Below the pieces are notes generated by a model that was not told the origin of the DNA, did no database searches, and saw only the letters and a list, made by a program, of their open reading frames with translations. Shown piece after piece: positions 33,609 to 41,827 of a DNA stretch of 64,000 nucleotides. Origin of the DNA: Oscillospiraceae bacterium (GTDB lineage: Bacteria > Bacillota > Clostridia > Oscillospirales > Ruminococcaceae); the NCBI GenBank assembly GCA_015067185.1, contig SVMZ01000009.1, positions 1 to 64,000 on the forward strand. Reading direction: 5' to 3'. The position numbers were made by a program, and so were the translations under genes. Position 1 is the first letter of the stretch; each line of letters opens with the position of its first letter.

Positions 33609-35246
33609 TCAGAGTTCTCCGGTGTTGGGGTCAGAGGAGCCGGAGATCAGAAAGCGTGAACGGTATTCTTTGGGGGAGATGCCCACTTCGTTGCGGAAAA
33701 TGGAGGAGAAGTAGGTGGGGTTATCGTAGCCGACGGCTTTGGCAATAGAGGTGATCTTCATGGAAGGATCCTGCAGAAGCAGTTTGGCGCGTTTGATGCG
33801 CTCGTTGGTGAGATAGCGGTTGATGCTCTCACCGGTGTGCTCCTTAAAGACGTGGCTGATGTAACCGCGGGAGAGATACATCTCATCGGCAATGGCCTCC
33901 ACCGAGATATCCGTGCTCATTTTTTGAGAGAGAATATCCTTGATGCGGGCAGTAATTTCTGCATGACGCCCGTGGACGTTGGCGGCTGTGTTGGTAGCCA
34001 TGCCGGAGAGGAAGGTCTCGGTGTAGCCGAGAATATCGTCAAGGGTGTTCAGTTCAAACAGGCGGTGGTAGGGCGGTTCTCCCGTTTCGCCGACGACATT
34101 GCGGTTATCCAGCTGCATGGCGTTGCTGATGGCCATGCTGATGATGCCCACGCAGACATTGCGGACATAGGTGCGGGAGGGGACAGCAGAGCGGGAGAGC
34201 AGGGTAGTGCGCAGCTGTTCCATCAGTGTTTTCAGGCGGATGGTGTTGCCGGAGGCGGCAGCATTGGCAATTTCCTCCCTTTGGATGATGGGGAGGGTGG
34301 GGGCAGAGGAGGTGCGGGTGACAATATCGCGGAAAAAGATGGTTTGCCCACCGCCTACAAAAAAGCTGTGGTCCGCAGCAGAAGAGGCGGCCTGATAGCA
34401 CAGCGGAATGGAGACAAAGCCATCGCTGACATTGCTGATGCCGGCGGTGAGACTGAGGGAACAGACCGCCTTTACATTTTTAATAACACTTTGTGCCAGC
34501 AGGGAGATCCATGCCTGCGAGACGGAGTCGATGCAGTTGATGAGCAGAACATGTTCCGCATCATTGCGGGACCAGAAGCAGGTATTCGGCAGGGGGGAGA
34601 CGATCTCGTTGATGGCGGATGCGGTTTCCAGCTGAATCAGGCGGCGCTGCTGAATATCAGCATTATCCGGGAAGGGGCTGTCCAAACGGAAGACAATGGC
34701 GCAGATACTCTGCGGGGAAAGGGTAATGTTGTAAAAGTTCATCTGGCGGGCAATCTCTTCCTCAGAGAGCGGATCGGTGAGGAGCGATTCCAGAAAGACA
34801 AAGCGCAGACGGGACTGATGCTCGTTGAGCAGTGTGTGGAAGGTTTCGCGTTCAAAGCGCTCCCGTTTTTCGGCAAGGCATTTTTTAACAACATCTTCTA
34901 CGGTGGCTTGCAGTTTGGCGGCGGAGAGGGGTTTGAGCAGGTAGCCGTCCACGTTGGAGGCAATGCCGGCCTGAGCAAACTCAAAATTTTTATGCCCGGA
35001 AACAAAGATAAAATGCACCTCCGGGCGGCGGGCTTTAATCTTGGCGGCCAGCTCGGTGCCGTTCATCAGGGGCATCATAATATCGGTGATGATGATATCG
35101 GGGCGCAGCTGTTCCTCCAGTTCATCGGCATCCCGGCCGTCGTGTGCGATGCCGACGATGGTGATGCCAAGGTCCTGCCAGTCCAGCGCCTTTTCAAGAA
35201 AGGTGATCTCCATGGCTTCGTCATCGACAATCAAAAGTTTCAGCAT
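33609..35246 (-). CDS. YesN-type response regulator with AraC DNA-binding domain
   Basis: 545 residues. Receiver domain 1-120: LLIVDDEAMEI, IIITDIMMPLMNGTEL (phosphorylated Asp about 55) and FVSGHKNFEFAQ with the conserved Lys at KPLS. A long central part (about 130-430) is not recognised. The final 100 residues have the two AraC helix-turn-helix units (ADEMYLSRGYISHVFKEHTG, KAVGYDNPTYFSSIFRNEVG). It is paired with the kinase and divergent to the binding-protein operon, so it should activate that operon, perhaps through the palindromes at 35274-35358. The ATG is preceded by CCGGAGGGG. Confidence 0.95.
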   Translation of the reverse strand: MLKLLIVDDEAMEITFLEKALDWQDLGITIVGIAHDGRDADELEEQLRPDIIITDIMMPLMNGTELAAKIKARRPEVHFIFVSGHKNFEFAQAGIASNVDGYLLKPLSAAKLQATVEDVVKKCLAEKRERFERETFHTLLNEHQSRLRFVFLESLLTDPLSEEEIARQMNFYNITLSPQSICAIVFRLDSPFPDNADIQQRRLIQLETASAINEIVSPLPNTCFWSRNDAEHVLLINCIDSVSQAWISLLAQSVIKNVKAVCSLSLTAGISNVSDGFVSIPLCYQAASSAADHSFFVGGGQTIFFRDIVTRTSSAPTLPIIQREEIANAAASGNTIRLKTLMEQLRTTLLSRSAVPSRTYVRNVCVGIISMAISNAMQLDNRNVVGETGEPPYHRLFELNTLDDILGYTETFLSGMATNTAANVHGRHAEITARIKDILSQKMSTDISVEAIADEMYLSRGYISHVFKEHTGESINRYLTNERIKRAKLLLQDPSMKITSIAKAVGYDNPTYFSSIFRNEVGISPKEYRSRFLISGSSDPNTGEL

Positions 35247-35273
35247 AAAAAAGCCCCTCCGGTAATGGTATTT

Positions 35274-35296
35274 TTGCCTAATTTAAAATCAGGCAA
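35274..35296. promoter_or_regulatory. near-perfect palindrome in the YesN leader
   Basis: 23 bases: outer arms TTGCCT/AGGCAA, then ATTT/AAAT about one central base, with a single G:T wobble position. It could bind a dimeric regulator or fold in the mRNA between the response regulator promoter and its start codon. Confidence 0.45.
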
Positions 35297-35333
35297 GTTG
35301 TGGGAAAAGAGGTGAAAAGTGTATTTTTTGTTT

Positions 35334-35358
35334 ACATTCAGACAAAATACATGAATGT
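35334..35358. promoter_or_regulatory. inverted repeat in the divergent regulatory region
   Basis: ACATTCA (35334-35340) and TGAATGT (35352-35358) are exact inverted repeats 11 bases apart, about 18 bases centre to centre, suiting a dimeric regulator such as the YesN protein. The rest of 35359-35523 is AT-rich with no gene. Confidence 0.4.
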
Positions 35359-35523
35359 GCCTAAATACAAAGAAATATACAGGATATATTATATTGTAGC
35401 AAGAAAAAAGAAAAATAGCAATATTACGTCGTTTTTTGGAATGAAAATATAAATAATATAATATAAACTTGTAAAGAACAGAGCACAAAAGTGAAATAAA
35501 CAGCACATATTTTGTGTTGAATT

Positions 35524-35552
35524 TTGTTGCGATGAATGGTAAAATGTATAAT
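35524..35552 (+). promoter_or_regulatory. promoter of the binding-protein operon
   Basis: TTGTTG (35524-35529), 17 bases, TATAAT (35547-35552). The leader to ATG 35696 is about 137 bases. The weak -35 suits an activated promoter. Confidence 0.55.
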
Positions 35553-35695
35553 ACATTAAGAAGGTTATTGATGTTTTGCACAAAGTGTTGATGGAATTTG
35601 GAAAAATCAAACCGAAGTGTGAAACTGATATATTGTTTTTCGAATTTATTATTTTTTTAAATAATAAATAAAAATTTTTACAGGAGGAAACTCTA

Positions 35696-37534
35696 ATGAA
35701 GAACACCAAGCTTGTCAAGCTGATCGCTCTCATGATCGCGATCATCATGACCGCTGCTGTTTTCGCTGGTTGTGCTGATACCACCACCGATGAGAGCAGC
35801 AAAGAAGAGTCCAAGGTTTCCGAAGAAAGCAAGACCGAAGAGTCTGCTGACGACGAGACCAGCGAAGACGAATCTACCGGTTACACCGGCGAGAAAGTCG
35901 CTGACCTTGGCATCCCCCCCATCCTTAAGGATGACCCCGATGACATGTACTGGATGTACAACACCGATCCCATCACTCTGACTGTCTATGTTAACGGCCT
36001 TATCACCGACGACTGGCAGTGGGGCGACGACGTTACCACTCAGTACATCACTGAGCGTACCGGTATCACCCTCGATATGGAATGGGCTCCCGATGCTGAA
36101 GGCACCCGCCTCAACCTGATGCTTGCCGGCGGCGAGACTCTCCCCGACATCTTCCAGGCTATCCCTCCCACCTCTACCGTAGCTGGCGAGCTCGTTACTG
36201 GTGAATACGTTCTCTGCGCTGAGGACCTCATCAACGAGTATGCTCCCGAAATGTGGGATGTTTACACTCCGTATCAGAAGCAGTATGCTGCTACCACCGA
36301 TGACGGCAAAATGTGGCCGTTCCTCGTAGGTTATGACTTCGACGGTGAAAACCACTATGGTTACATGCACGGCTACATCGGCGGCCGCGGCGATATCCTC
36401 GAAGCTCTCGGCACCAAGAACACCGAGATCAAGACCATCGACGATTTCCGTCAGGTTCTCGATGACTTCAACGCTGTTTGGAAGACCGATTATCCCGATA
36501 TCGTTTACCCCGTTCTTATGAGAGGCGTTTGCAGCCAGTTCTCCGCTGTTTTCGGCGAGATCGGTTGCGGTTCTGACCTCCGCTATGATCCTGAGACCGG
36601 CGAGTGCTACTTCTGGTTCCAGAGCGAAGAGGGCTACAACACCCTGAAGTTCTACAACGAGCTTTATCGTAACGGCTACCTCCCCGAAGAGGCATTCATC
36701 ACCACCGATAGCTCCATCGACCTGATGGGCGCCGGCAAGGTTCTCTTCTTCATCGCTTCCAACACCTGGGAGTCCTCCTCCGCTAACGCTCCTGTTAAGG
36801 AGAATGTTGGTGAAGACGCTTACTTCGCACCCATCTATCCGTTCACTGCTGACGGTAAAGAAATCCTCAACACCTTCAAGGGTATCTCCTACAACGGTTC
36901 CGGCGCTTGGGTTACCGCTGACTGTAAGGCTCCCGATCGTGCAACTGGTTTCATGGAATATTCCGCTACTGAGGAAGGTATCCTCACCCTTAACTGCGGT
37001 ATCTACGGCGAGCACTGGGATGTTAAGACCGACGACGACGGTTACCTCTATCCCGCATTCATCGCTGAAGAGTACACCTCCAACCCTGGTTCTGCTGGCC
37101 AGGCTGCCATGAAGGAAGCTTATGGTATCAACAACCACGAGCATAGCCTCTGGTTCGGTCACACCACCGCTTACAACTTCCTCTGGAACTATGACACCAT
37201 CTTCATGAGCGGAACCACCAACCCGAACATCCTTGCTGGACGTTCCCTCTGGTATTCTGCTACCACTGACAACGAGAACCTCGCTGGCGTAACCGCTACC
37301 TTCTCTGTTGCCGCTTCCTCTGACGCTGGTGTTGCTCTTGCAGCTCTCTCTGATATCTACAGCTCTGAGCTTGCTAAGATGATCTTCCTCAACAGCGATG
37401 AAGAGTTCGACGCTGCTTACAACGCAATGCTCGATGCTCTCAAGGCTGCTGGCGAAGACAACTTCTGGAGCCTCTACGAGCCCATGTTCGCAGATTATCT
37501 TGCTAAGTATCAGGAAGCTCTTGCTTCTAAATAA
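35696..37534 (+). CDS. extracellular sugar-binding lipoprotein of an ABC importer
   Basis: 612 residues. Signal peptide with lipobox AAVFAGC (lipidated Cys26), a Ser/Glu/Asp-rich linker to about 65, then a large solute-binding domain of the LplA/YtcQ type (ITERTGITLDMEW, LPDIFQAIPP). CAGGAGGAAA precedes the ATG. Codon choice is extreme: almost all C- or T-ending preferred codons (TAC, AAC, ATC, CTC, GCT), unlike most of the window, which is a mark of very high expression. It is the first gene of an importer whose two permeases follow; the ATPase is missing and is presumably the shared MsmX type. Confidence 0.96.
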   Translation: MKNTKLVKLIALMIAIIMTAAVFAGCADTTTDESSKEESKVSEESKTEESADDETSEDESTGYTGEKVADLGIPPILKDDPDDMYWMYNTDPITLTVYVNGLITDDWQWGDDVTTQYITERTGITLDMEWAPDAEGTRLNLMLAGGETLPDIFQAIPPTSTVAGELVTGEYVLCAEDLINEYAPEMWDVYTPYQKQYAATTDDGKMWPFLVGYDFDGENHYGYMHGYIGGRGDILEALGTKNTEIKTIDDFRQVLDDFNAVWKTDYPDIVYPVLMRGVCSQFSAVFGEIGCGSDLRYDPETGECYFWFQSEEGYNTLKFYNELYRNGYLPEEAFITTDSSIDLMGAGKVLFFIASNTWESSSANAPVKENVGEDAYFAPIYPFTADGKEILNTFKGISYNGSGAWVTADCKAPDRATGFMEYSATEEGILTLNCGIYGEHWDVKTDDDGYLYPAFIAEEYTSNPGSAGQAAMKEAYGINNHEHSLWFGHTTAYNFLWNYDTIFMSGTTNPNILAGRSLWYSATTDNENLAGVTATFSVAASSDAGVALAALSDIYSSELAKMIFLNSDEEFDAAYNAMLDALKAAGEDNFWSLYEPMFADYLAKYQEALASK

Positions 37535-37584
37535 TTAGCGGATTGCTTCGCGAATGCTGAATCAACGAATGTAAGATTCGTCCC

Positions 37585-37621
37585 ATGCCGGATGGTCGTT
37601 TCGGCCATCCGGCATTCTTTA
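37585..37621 (+). terminator. intercistronic hairpin, partial terminator
   Basis: 11-base pair stem ATGCCGGATGG/CCATCCGGCAT with a 9-base loop, followed by TCTTT. The short U run suggests partial termination or a barrier to decay, which would give more binding protein than permease. Confidence 0.65.
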
Positions 37622-37702
37622 AACAACAAAAAGCACTAATTGGAAAAGCTGCCGGATTGGCAGCAATCCTTCGATGAATGATCGTCACCGAAAATTTATT
37701 TG

Positions 37703-37769
37703 AAAGGAAGGAAACGTACCCACGTGCGCCGACATTTTTGAGTTTGCGTATCGGTGGGGGCGTGGGTAT
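37703..37769 (+). promoter_or_regulatory. structured ribosome binding region of the first permease
   Basis: AAAGGAAGG (37703-37711) is the only strong Shine-Dalgarno and is about 58 bases from the ATG. Between them TACCCACG/CGTGGGTA (8 pairs) and CGCCGA/TCGGTG (6 pairs) form one long hairpin (37717-37768). If it folds, the Shine-Dalgarno is left about 6 bases from the ATG, the ideal spacing. A GGTGGGGG close to the ATG is buried in this stem. Confidence 0.5.
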
Positions 37770-38723
37770 ATGAGCAAGAGTCAAGCCGTTCACGTGCCTG
37801 GTATGGCAAAGAAAAAACCTTTCTGGGTTCGTTTCAAAAAAGAAGCCATGTTCCACATCTTTGTGTGGTTGGGACTGGCATTCCTCATCATTTTCGCTTA
37901 CATCCCCATGGGCGGTATCGTTATCGCCTTTAAGGACTATAACTTCCGTCAGGGTATCTGGGGAAGTGACTGGGTTGGTTTGTCACACTTCAAACAGCTG
38001 TTCTCCGACTTCTTCATGGGCAACGCTGTTGTCAACACCCTCGGTCTCTCCATTTTGAGTATCGGTCTCTCCTACCCTGCAACCATCACCTTCACCCTGC
38101 TCCTCAACGAGCTGAACAACGTTAAATTTAAGCGTGTTATCCAGACCGTCAGCTATCTGCCCCACTTCATTTCCTGGGCAATCATGACCGTTATCCTCAA
38201 CGCCATGCTCTCCCCCAGTGAAGGTATCATCAACATTGTTCTGATGAACCTGGGCATTATTGATGAAGGTATCGCCTTCCTCGCAAGAGAAGAGCTCTTC
38301 TGGATCACCACCGTTGTCGCTTCCATCTGGAAGAACCTTGGTTGGAACACCATCGTCTATCTTGCTGTTATCGCCGGTATCGACGAATCCCTCTATGAGG
38401 CTGCCAAGATCGACGGCGCAGGACGTTTTGCCCGTATGTGGTACATCACCCTGCCGCACCTCGTAGGCATCATCTCCATCATGCTCATTCTCAGCATGGG
38501 CGGTATTGTAAACACCGGTTTCGATATCTCCTTCTACCTGAGCAATGACCTGAACTACAACCGTTCCAACACCCTGGCTTACTATGTTTACACCATGGGT
38601 CTCAGACGCGGTGACTTCTCCTACTCGACAGCAATTTCGTTCCTTCTCTCCATCGTCTCTGCTTCCATGATGCTGGGAACGAACGCACTTTCAAATAAAC
38701 TGACAGGAAAGGGGTTGTTCTGA
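37770..38723 (+). CDS. ABC sugar importer permease, LplB type
   Basis: 317 residues with six membrane helices. The EAA loop reads DESLYEAAKIDGAGRFARMWYITLPHL, which couples to the ATPase. VWLGLAFLIIFAYIPMGGIVIAFKDYNF at the start is typical of LplB/YteP permeases for complex sugars. Codon use matches the highly expressed binding protein. The next permease follows after 2 bases. Its start lies directly after the hairpin described at 37703-37769. Confidence 0.95.
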   Translation: MSKSQAVHVPGMAKKKPFWVRFKKEAMFHIFVWLGLAFLIIFAYIPMGGIVIAFKDYNFRQGIWGSDWVGLSHFKQLFSDFFMGNAVVNTLGLSILSIGLSYPATITFTLLLNELNNVKFKRVIQTVSYLPHFISWAIMTVILNAMLSPSEGIINIVLMNLGIIDEGIAFLAREELFWITTVVASIWKNLGWNTIVYLAVIAGIDESLYEAAKIDGAGRFARMWYITLPHLVGIISIMLILSMGGIVNTGFDISFYLSNDLNYNRSNTLAYYVYTMGLRRGDFSYSTAISFLLSIVSASMMLGTNALSNKLTGKGLF

Positions 38724-38725
38724 TT

Positions 38726-39652
38726 ATGGCAAACGAACAGAGCACAAGAGACTCTATATCGCTGCATGCAACGCGCAGTGAGAAGGTCTTTAACGTTTGC
38801 AACGTTATCCTCATGCTGATTATCGGATTTGTAACCCTTTATCCGTTCTGGTACTGCGTCGTCGTCTCCTTCAACGAAGGCCTTGACGCTACCGTAGCTC
38901 CGCTGTTCTTCTGGCCCCGTAAGTGGTCCCTTGAGAACTTCGAGTTCATCCTCACCAACAAGCGTACCCTCTCCGGTTTTGGCGTTTCTGTTGCCCGTAC
39001 CGTCATCGGTACCATTACTCACGTCCTCTTCACCGGCGTTGTCGCTTATGGTCTGAGCAAGCGCTGGATCATGGGCCGTAAAATCTACATGCTGATCTTC
39101 ACCTTCACCATGTACTTCGGCGGCGGTATGATTCCTGTATACCTGAACATTCAGAGACTGGGCCTCATTGATAACTTCCTCGTTTACATCATCCCCGGCC
39201 TGTTCAGCGTATATGATTCCATCCTCATCATGTCCTACTACGATTCCATCCCCGGCGCGCTGGAAGAGGCTGCTCTCATCGATGGTGCCGGCCACCTGAA
39301 GATCTTCCTTAAGATCATCATCCCGGCCTCCATGCCCATCTTTGCAACCATCGCCCTCTTCAACGGTGTTGGACAGTGGAATGCTTACATGGATACCGTT
39401 ATCTACACCCGTTCCGACAGCCTCATCACCCTCCAGGCCATCATGACCAAGATGATCAACTCGGCCGAGGCACTGCAGGAGTTGAACGAACAGATGGCGG
39501 CCAACGGCGCGGTGGACGGATTCCAAACCATCAAACCGATTACGGTTCGTATGGCTACCATGATCTTCACCGTACTTCCCATCACTCTTGTTTATCCGTT
39601 CCTTCAGAAATACTTCGTCAAGGGTATTATGATCGGTTCCGTCAAGGGTTAA
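38726..39652 (+). CDS. ABC sugar importer permease, YtcP/LplC type
   Basis: 308 residues. Six membrane helices and the EAA loop ALEEAALIDGAGHLKIFLKIIIP. N-terminal VCNVILMLIIGFVTLYPFWYCVVVSFN and the PFLQKYFVKGIMIGSVKG ending are standard for the second permease of these importers. Gene start 2 bases after its partner suggests coupled translation. The two permeases form the channel for the lipoprotein at 35696. No ATPase gene follows; instead the isomerase genes begin at 39815 behind their own promoter. Confidence 0.95.
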   Translation: MANEQSTRDSISLHATRSEKVFNVCNVILMLIIGFVTLYPFWYCVVVSFNEGLDATVAPLFFWPRKWSLENFEFILTNKRTLSGFGVSVARTVIGTITHVLFTGVVAYGLSKRWIMGRKIYMLIFTFTMYFGGGMIPVYLNIQRLGLIDNFLVYIIPGLFSVYDSILIMSYYDSIPGALEEAALIDGAGHLKIFLKIIIPASMPIFATIALFNGVGQWNAYMDTVIYTRSDSLITLQAIMTKMINSAEALQELNEQMAANGAVDGFQTIKPITVRMATMIFTVLPITLVYPFLQKYFVKGIMIGSVKG

Positions 39653-39677
39653 TGAGAAGATTGCAAAATTTGCAAAA

Positions 39678-39698
39678 TTGCTGCAGTTTTTGCAGCAA
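39678..39698. promoter_or_regulatory. inverted repeat just upstream of the isomerase-1 promoter
   Basis: Perfect 8-base arms TTGCTGCA and TGCAGCAA separated by GTTTT, ending 2 bases before the -35. TTGCA also occurs at 39661, 39670, 39690 and 39701. It lacks a U run, so an operator is more likely than a terminator for the permease operon. Confidence 0.45.
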
Positions 39699-39700
39699 GC

Positions 39701-39729
39701 TTGCATTTGCACCTACTTATTGCTATAAT
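39701..39729 (+). promoter_or_regulatory. promoter of isomerase genes 1 and 2
   Basis: TTGCAT (39701-39706), 17 bases, TGC-TATAAT (39724-39729), with a start near 39736. Confidence 0.65.
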
Positions 39730-39736
39730 TAACGAA

Positions 39737-39773
39737 AACAACAGCGTCGGTTATCATTGCCGATGCTGTTGTT
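39737..39773 (+). promoter_or_regulatory. 5'-terminal hairpin of the isomerase-1 transcript
   Basis: Stem AACAACAGCGTCGG/CCGATGCTGTTGTT (14 pairs, one G:T) with an 8-base loop, beginning about at +1. No U run follows, so it probably shields the mRNA 5' end; a weak terminator for the upstream operon is the alternative. Confidence 0.5.
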
Positions 39774-39814
39774 TGGTTAAGAAGGAAAATTTTCCTTAAA
39801 AAGGAGAGAGATCT

Positions 39815-40741
39815 ATGAAAATTGCAACCACAACCGCCGATTTTGAGAGCTATGTTGAAAAACGCACGCAGGTTTGCGAAATGCTTGCCATGCTGGCAGA
39901 CTGCGGCTTCAAACACATTGACCTCAATATGTATAAATCTGTTTTTCCCGGTTCCCCCATGTGCGGAGATGAGTGGGAAAAATGGGTGGATGACATCGGC
40001 AACACCGCTGCCCGCCTCGGTCAGGACTTTGTTCAGGCCCATTCCTCCGACACCTACTATGCAGAAGGCCCCGACAAGGACTACCAGACTTCCATGATCA
40101 AGCGTGAGCTGGAAATCTGCGCCAAACTGGGCATCCCCGGCATGGTGGTACACGGCGTCAACACCAAAGACGGCAAGCGCGATGACTTCATGAAGGTCAA
40201 CACCGCGCTCTATCTCGATCTTCTTCAGACTGCCGAAAAGACCGGCGTCGCCGTCTACACCGAGAACACCACCCACAGAAACTCCCAGACCTACTATCTC
40301 TACACCGGCGAAGACATGAACGAGATGTGCGACCGTGTCGGCAACCATCCCCTCTTCGGCGTCTGCTGGGACGTGGGACATGCCCACGCCGACAACCTGA
40401 ACCAGTATGACGAGATCATGACCATGGGCGCCAACCTGAAGGCTGTCCACGTCCACGACAATCTCGGTACCGACGTTCACCTGCAGATGTACAGCGGCAA
40501 CTGTGCCTACGATCCCCTGGTAAAGGGTCTGGTAGACGTGGGCTACAAGGGTACCTTCACCTTGGAAGCATACTCTCTGCCCAGTCCCAAGGGATTCCTC
40601 GGCCGTAAGGGCCTGGAAAAGGACGGCGTGGTCTATGATACCCTCACCAGCCTGCCTATCTCCCTCAAAATCCGCTCCGAGCTCCTGATGCATGATATTG
40701 CCCGCTACATGCTGGAGACCTACGACTGCTACGAGGACTAA
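39815..40741 (+). CDS. sugar phosphate isomerase/epimerase, paralog 1 (subfamily A)
   Basis: 308 residues, AP-endonuclease-2-like TIM barrel found in xylose isomerase, IolE/IolI and hydroxypyruvate isomerase relatives. The expected metal/catalytic residues are visible: Glu150 in VAVYTENTT, Asp186 and His189 in GVCWDVGHAHAD, His212 in KAVHVHDN and Glu251 in FTLEAYS. AAGGAGAGAGATCT precedes the ATG. It is the first of five tandem copies behind the importer. C-ending codons are common, as in the importer. The substrate is unknown; ketose or inosose isomerisation is the family's usual chemistry. Confidence 0.9.
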   Translation: MKIATTTADFESYVEKRTQVCEMLAMLADCGFKHIDLNMYKSVFPGSPMCGDEWEKWVDDIGNTAARLGQDFVQAHSSDTYYAEGPDKDYQTSMIKRELEICAKLGIPGMVVHGVNTKDGKRDDFMKVNTALYLDLLQTAEKTGVAVYTENTTHRNSQTYYLYTGEDMNEMCDRVGNHPLFGVCWDVGHAHADNLNQYDEIMTMGANLKAVHVHDNLGTDVHLQMYSGNCAYDPLVKGLVDVGYKGTFTLEAYSLPSPKGFLGRKGLEKDGVVYDTLTSLPISLKIRSELLMHDIARYMLETYDCYED

Positions 40742-40773
40742 GAGTCTGAAGAGAGAAACAGAGGAAGATAAAA

Positions 40774-41700
40774 ATGAAAATTGCAACCTCTACCATGGAT
40801 TTTGGTATTTATGTGGAGAAACGCACAGAGGTGCCCAAGCTGCTCTCCCTGCTGAACAGCAGCGGCTTTAAGCACATCGATCTGGATTTATCCCAGGCGG
40901 TCTATCCCGGGTCCCCCATGTGCGGGGATGACTGGGAGGCGTGGGCAGAGGAGTGTTTGAACGCAGCCGCTGTTTTCGGTCAGGATTTTGTTCAGGCCCA
41001 TTCCTCCGATACCGATTATGAGGAAGGCCCCAACAAGGACTACCAGACTGCCATGATCAAGCGCGAGATGGAAGTCTGCCAAAAGCTGGGCATCCCCGGT
41101 ATCGTAGTACATGCTGTCTGCACCAAAGGCGGTAGCCGTGAAGAGTTTATGGCAAAGAACACCGAACTCTATCTCGACCTGCTGAAAACCGCTGAGCAGA
41201 CCGGCGTCACCGTCTACACCGAAAATACCACCCACAAAAACTCCAATTTCTATTATCTCTACACCGGCGAAGACATGAACGAGATGTGCGGCCGCGTAGG
41301 CAATCATCCCCTCTTTGGTGTCTGTTGGGATGTGGGACATGCCCACGCCGACAACCTGAACCAGTATGACGAGATTGTAACCATGGGTGCCAACCTGAAG
41401 GCTGTCCACGTTCACGACAATCTGGGTAAGGATAAGCACATGCAGCCCTACTCCGCCAACTGCGCCTATGACCCGATTATAAAAGGTCTGCTGGATGCGG
41501 ATTACAAGGGGTATTTTACACTGGAGGCACTCTCTATCCCTGGTTCCCACGGCTTTGTGGGCCGCAAGGCACTGGAGAAAGATGGCACAGTCTATGATAA
41601 ACTGGTAAGCCTGCCCCTCTCCATCAAACTCCGCTCCGAGCGTCTGATGTATGATATCACCCGCTACATGCTGGAAGCCTACGGCTGCTATGAGGATTGA
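40774..41700 (+). CDS. sugar phosphate isomerase/epimerase, paralog 2 (subfamily A)
   Basis: 308 residues, the same length as paralog 1 and its closest relative: both carry YLYTGEDMNEMC, NHPLFGVCWDVGHAHADNLNQYDEI and the SSDTxYxEGPxKDYQT stretch. The Glu of VYTENTT, Asp-His of WDVGHA, His of VHVHDN and Glu of FTLEAL are conserved, so it should be catalytically intact. It starts 32 bases after paralog 1 with AGGAAGATAAAA upstream, and is read on the same transcript. Differences cluster in the first 70 residues, where the substrate loop begins. Confidence 0.9.
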   Translation: MKIATSTMDFGIYVEKRTEVPKLLSLLNSSGFKHIDLDLSQAVYPGSPMCGDDWEAWAEECLNAAAVFGQDFVQAHSSDTDYEEGPNKDYQTAMIKREMEVCQKLGIPGIVVHAVCTKGGSREEFMAKNTELYLDLLKTAEQTGVTVYTENTTHKNSNFYYLYTGEDMNEMCGRVGNHPLFGVCWDVGHAHADNLNQYDEIVTMGANLKAVHVHDNLGKDKHMQPYSANCAYDPIIKGLLDADYKGYFTLEALSIPGSHGFVGRKALEKDGTVYDKLVSLPLSIKLRSERLMYDITRYMLEAYGCYED

Positions 41701-41727
41701 TCGGATAAAGATTTTGTCCTCAGCCCA

Positions 41728-41756
41728 TTGTGCGGAATGCGTTTTACTGCTATAAT
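41728..41756 (+). promoter_or_regulatory. promoter of isomerase genes 3-5
   Basis: TTGTGC (41728-41733), 17 bases, TGC-TATAAT (41751-41756). Confidence 0.6.
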
Positions 41757-41761
41757 GAATG

Positions 41762-41787
41762 CGGCGCCGGAAAAATTGCCGGTGCCG
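41762..41787 (+). promoter_or_regulatory. 5'-terminal hairpin of the isomerase-3 transcript
   Basis: Stem CGGCGCCGG/CCGGTGCCG (9 pairs, one G:T at the middle) starting at about +1, with an 8-base loop and no U run. Same position and same G:T oddity as the hairpin at 39737. Confidence 0.5.
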
Positions 41788-41827
41788 TGAATAAACTGAA
41801 AAGTTTCATTAAAGGAGCTGACATTCA

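Noticed and set aside
31801-33714. 637-codon open frame on the plus strand
   Set aside because: It lies exactly antisense to the sensor kinase, has Gly/Val/Asn-rich meaningless repeats and no family motif. It results from the sense strand's lack of TTA, CTA and TCA codons.
33837-35315. 492-codon open frame on the plus strand
   Set aside because: Antisense shadow of the response regulator gene; low-complexity Gly/Asp-rich sequence and no ribosome site.
35693-37162. 489-codon open frame on the minus strand
   Set aside because: Antisense shadow of the binding protein gene, caused by its strong codon bias.
37723-37740. Leader peptide GTG CGC CGA CAT TTT TGA before the permease
   Set aside because: The Shine-Dalgarno spacing of about 11 is poor and the GTG is paired in the hairpin; the five-codon frame has no regulatory codon run.
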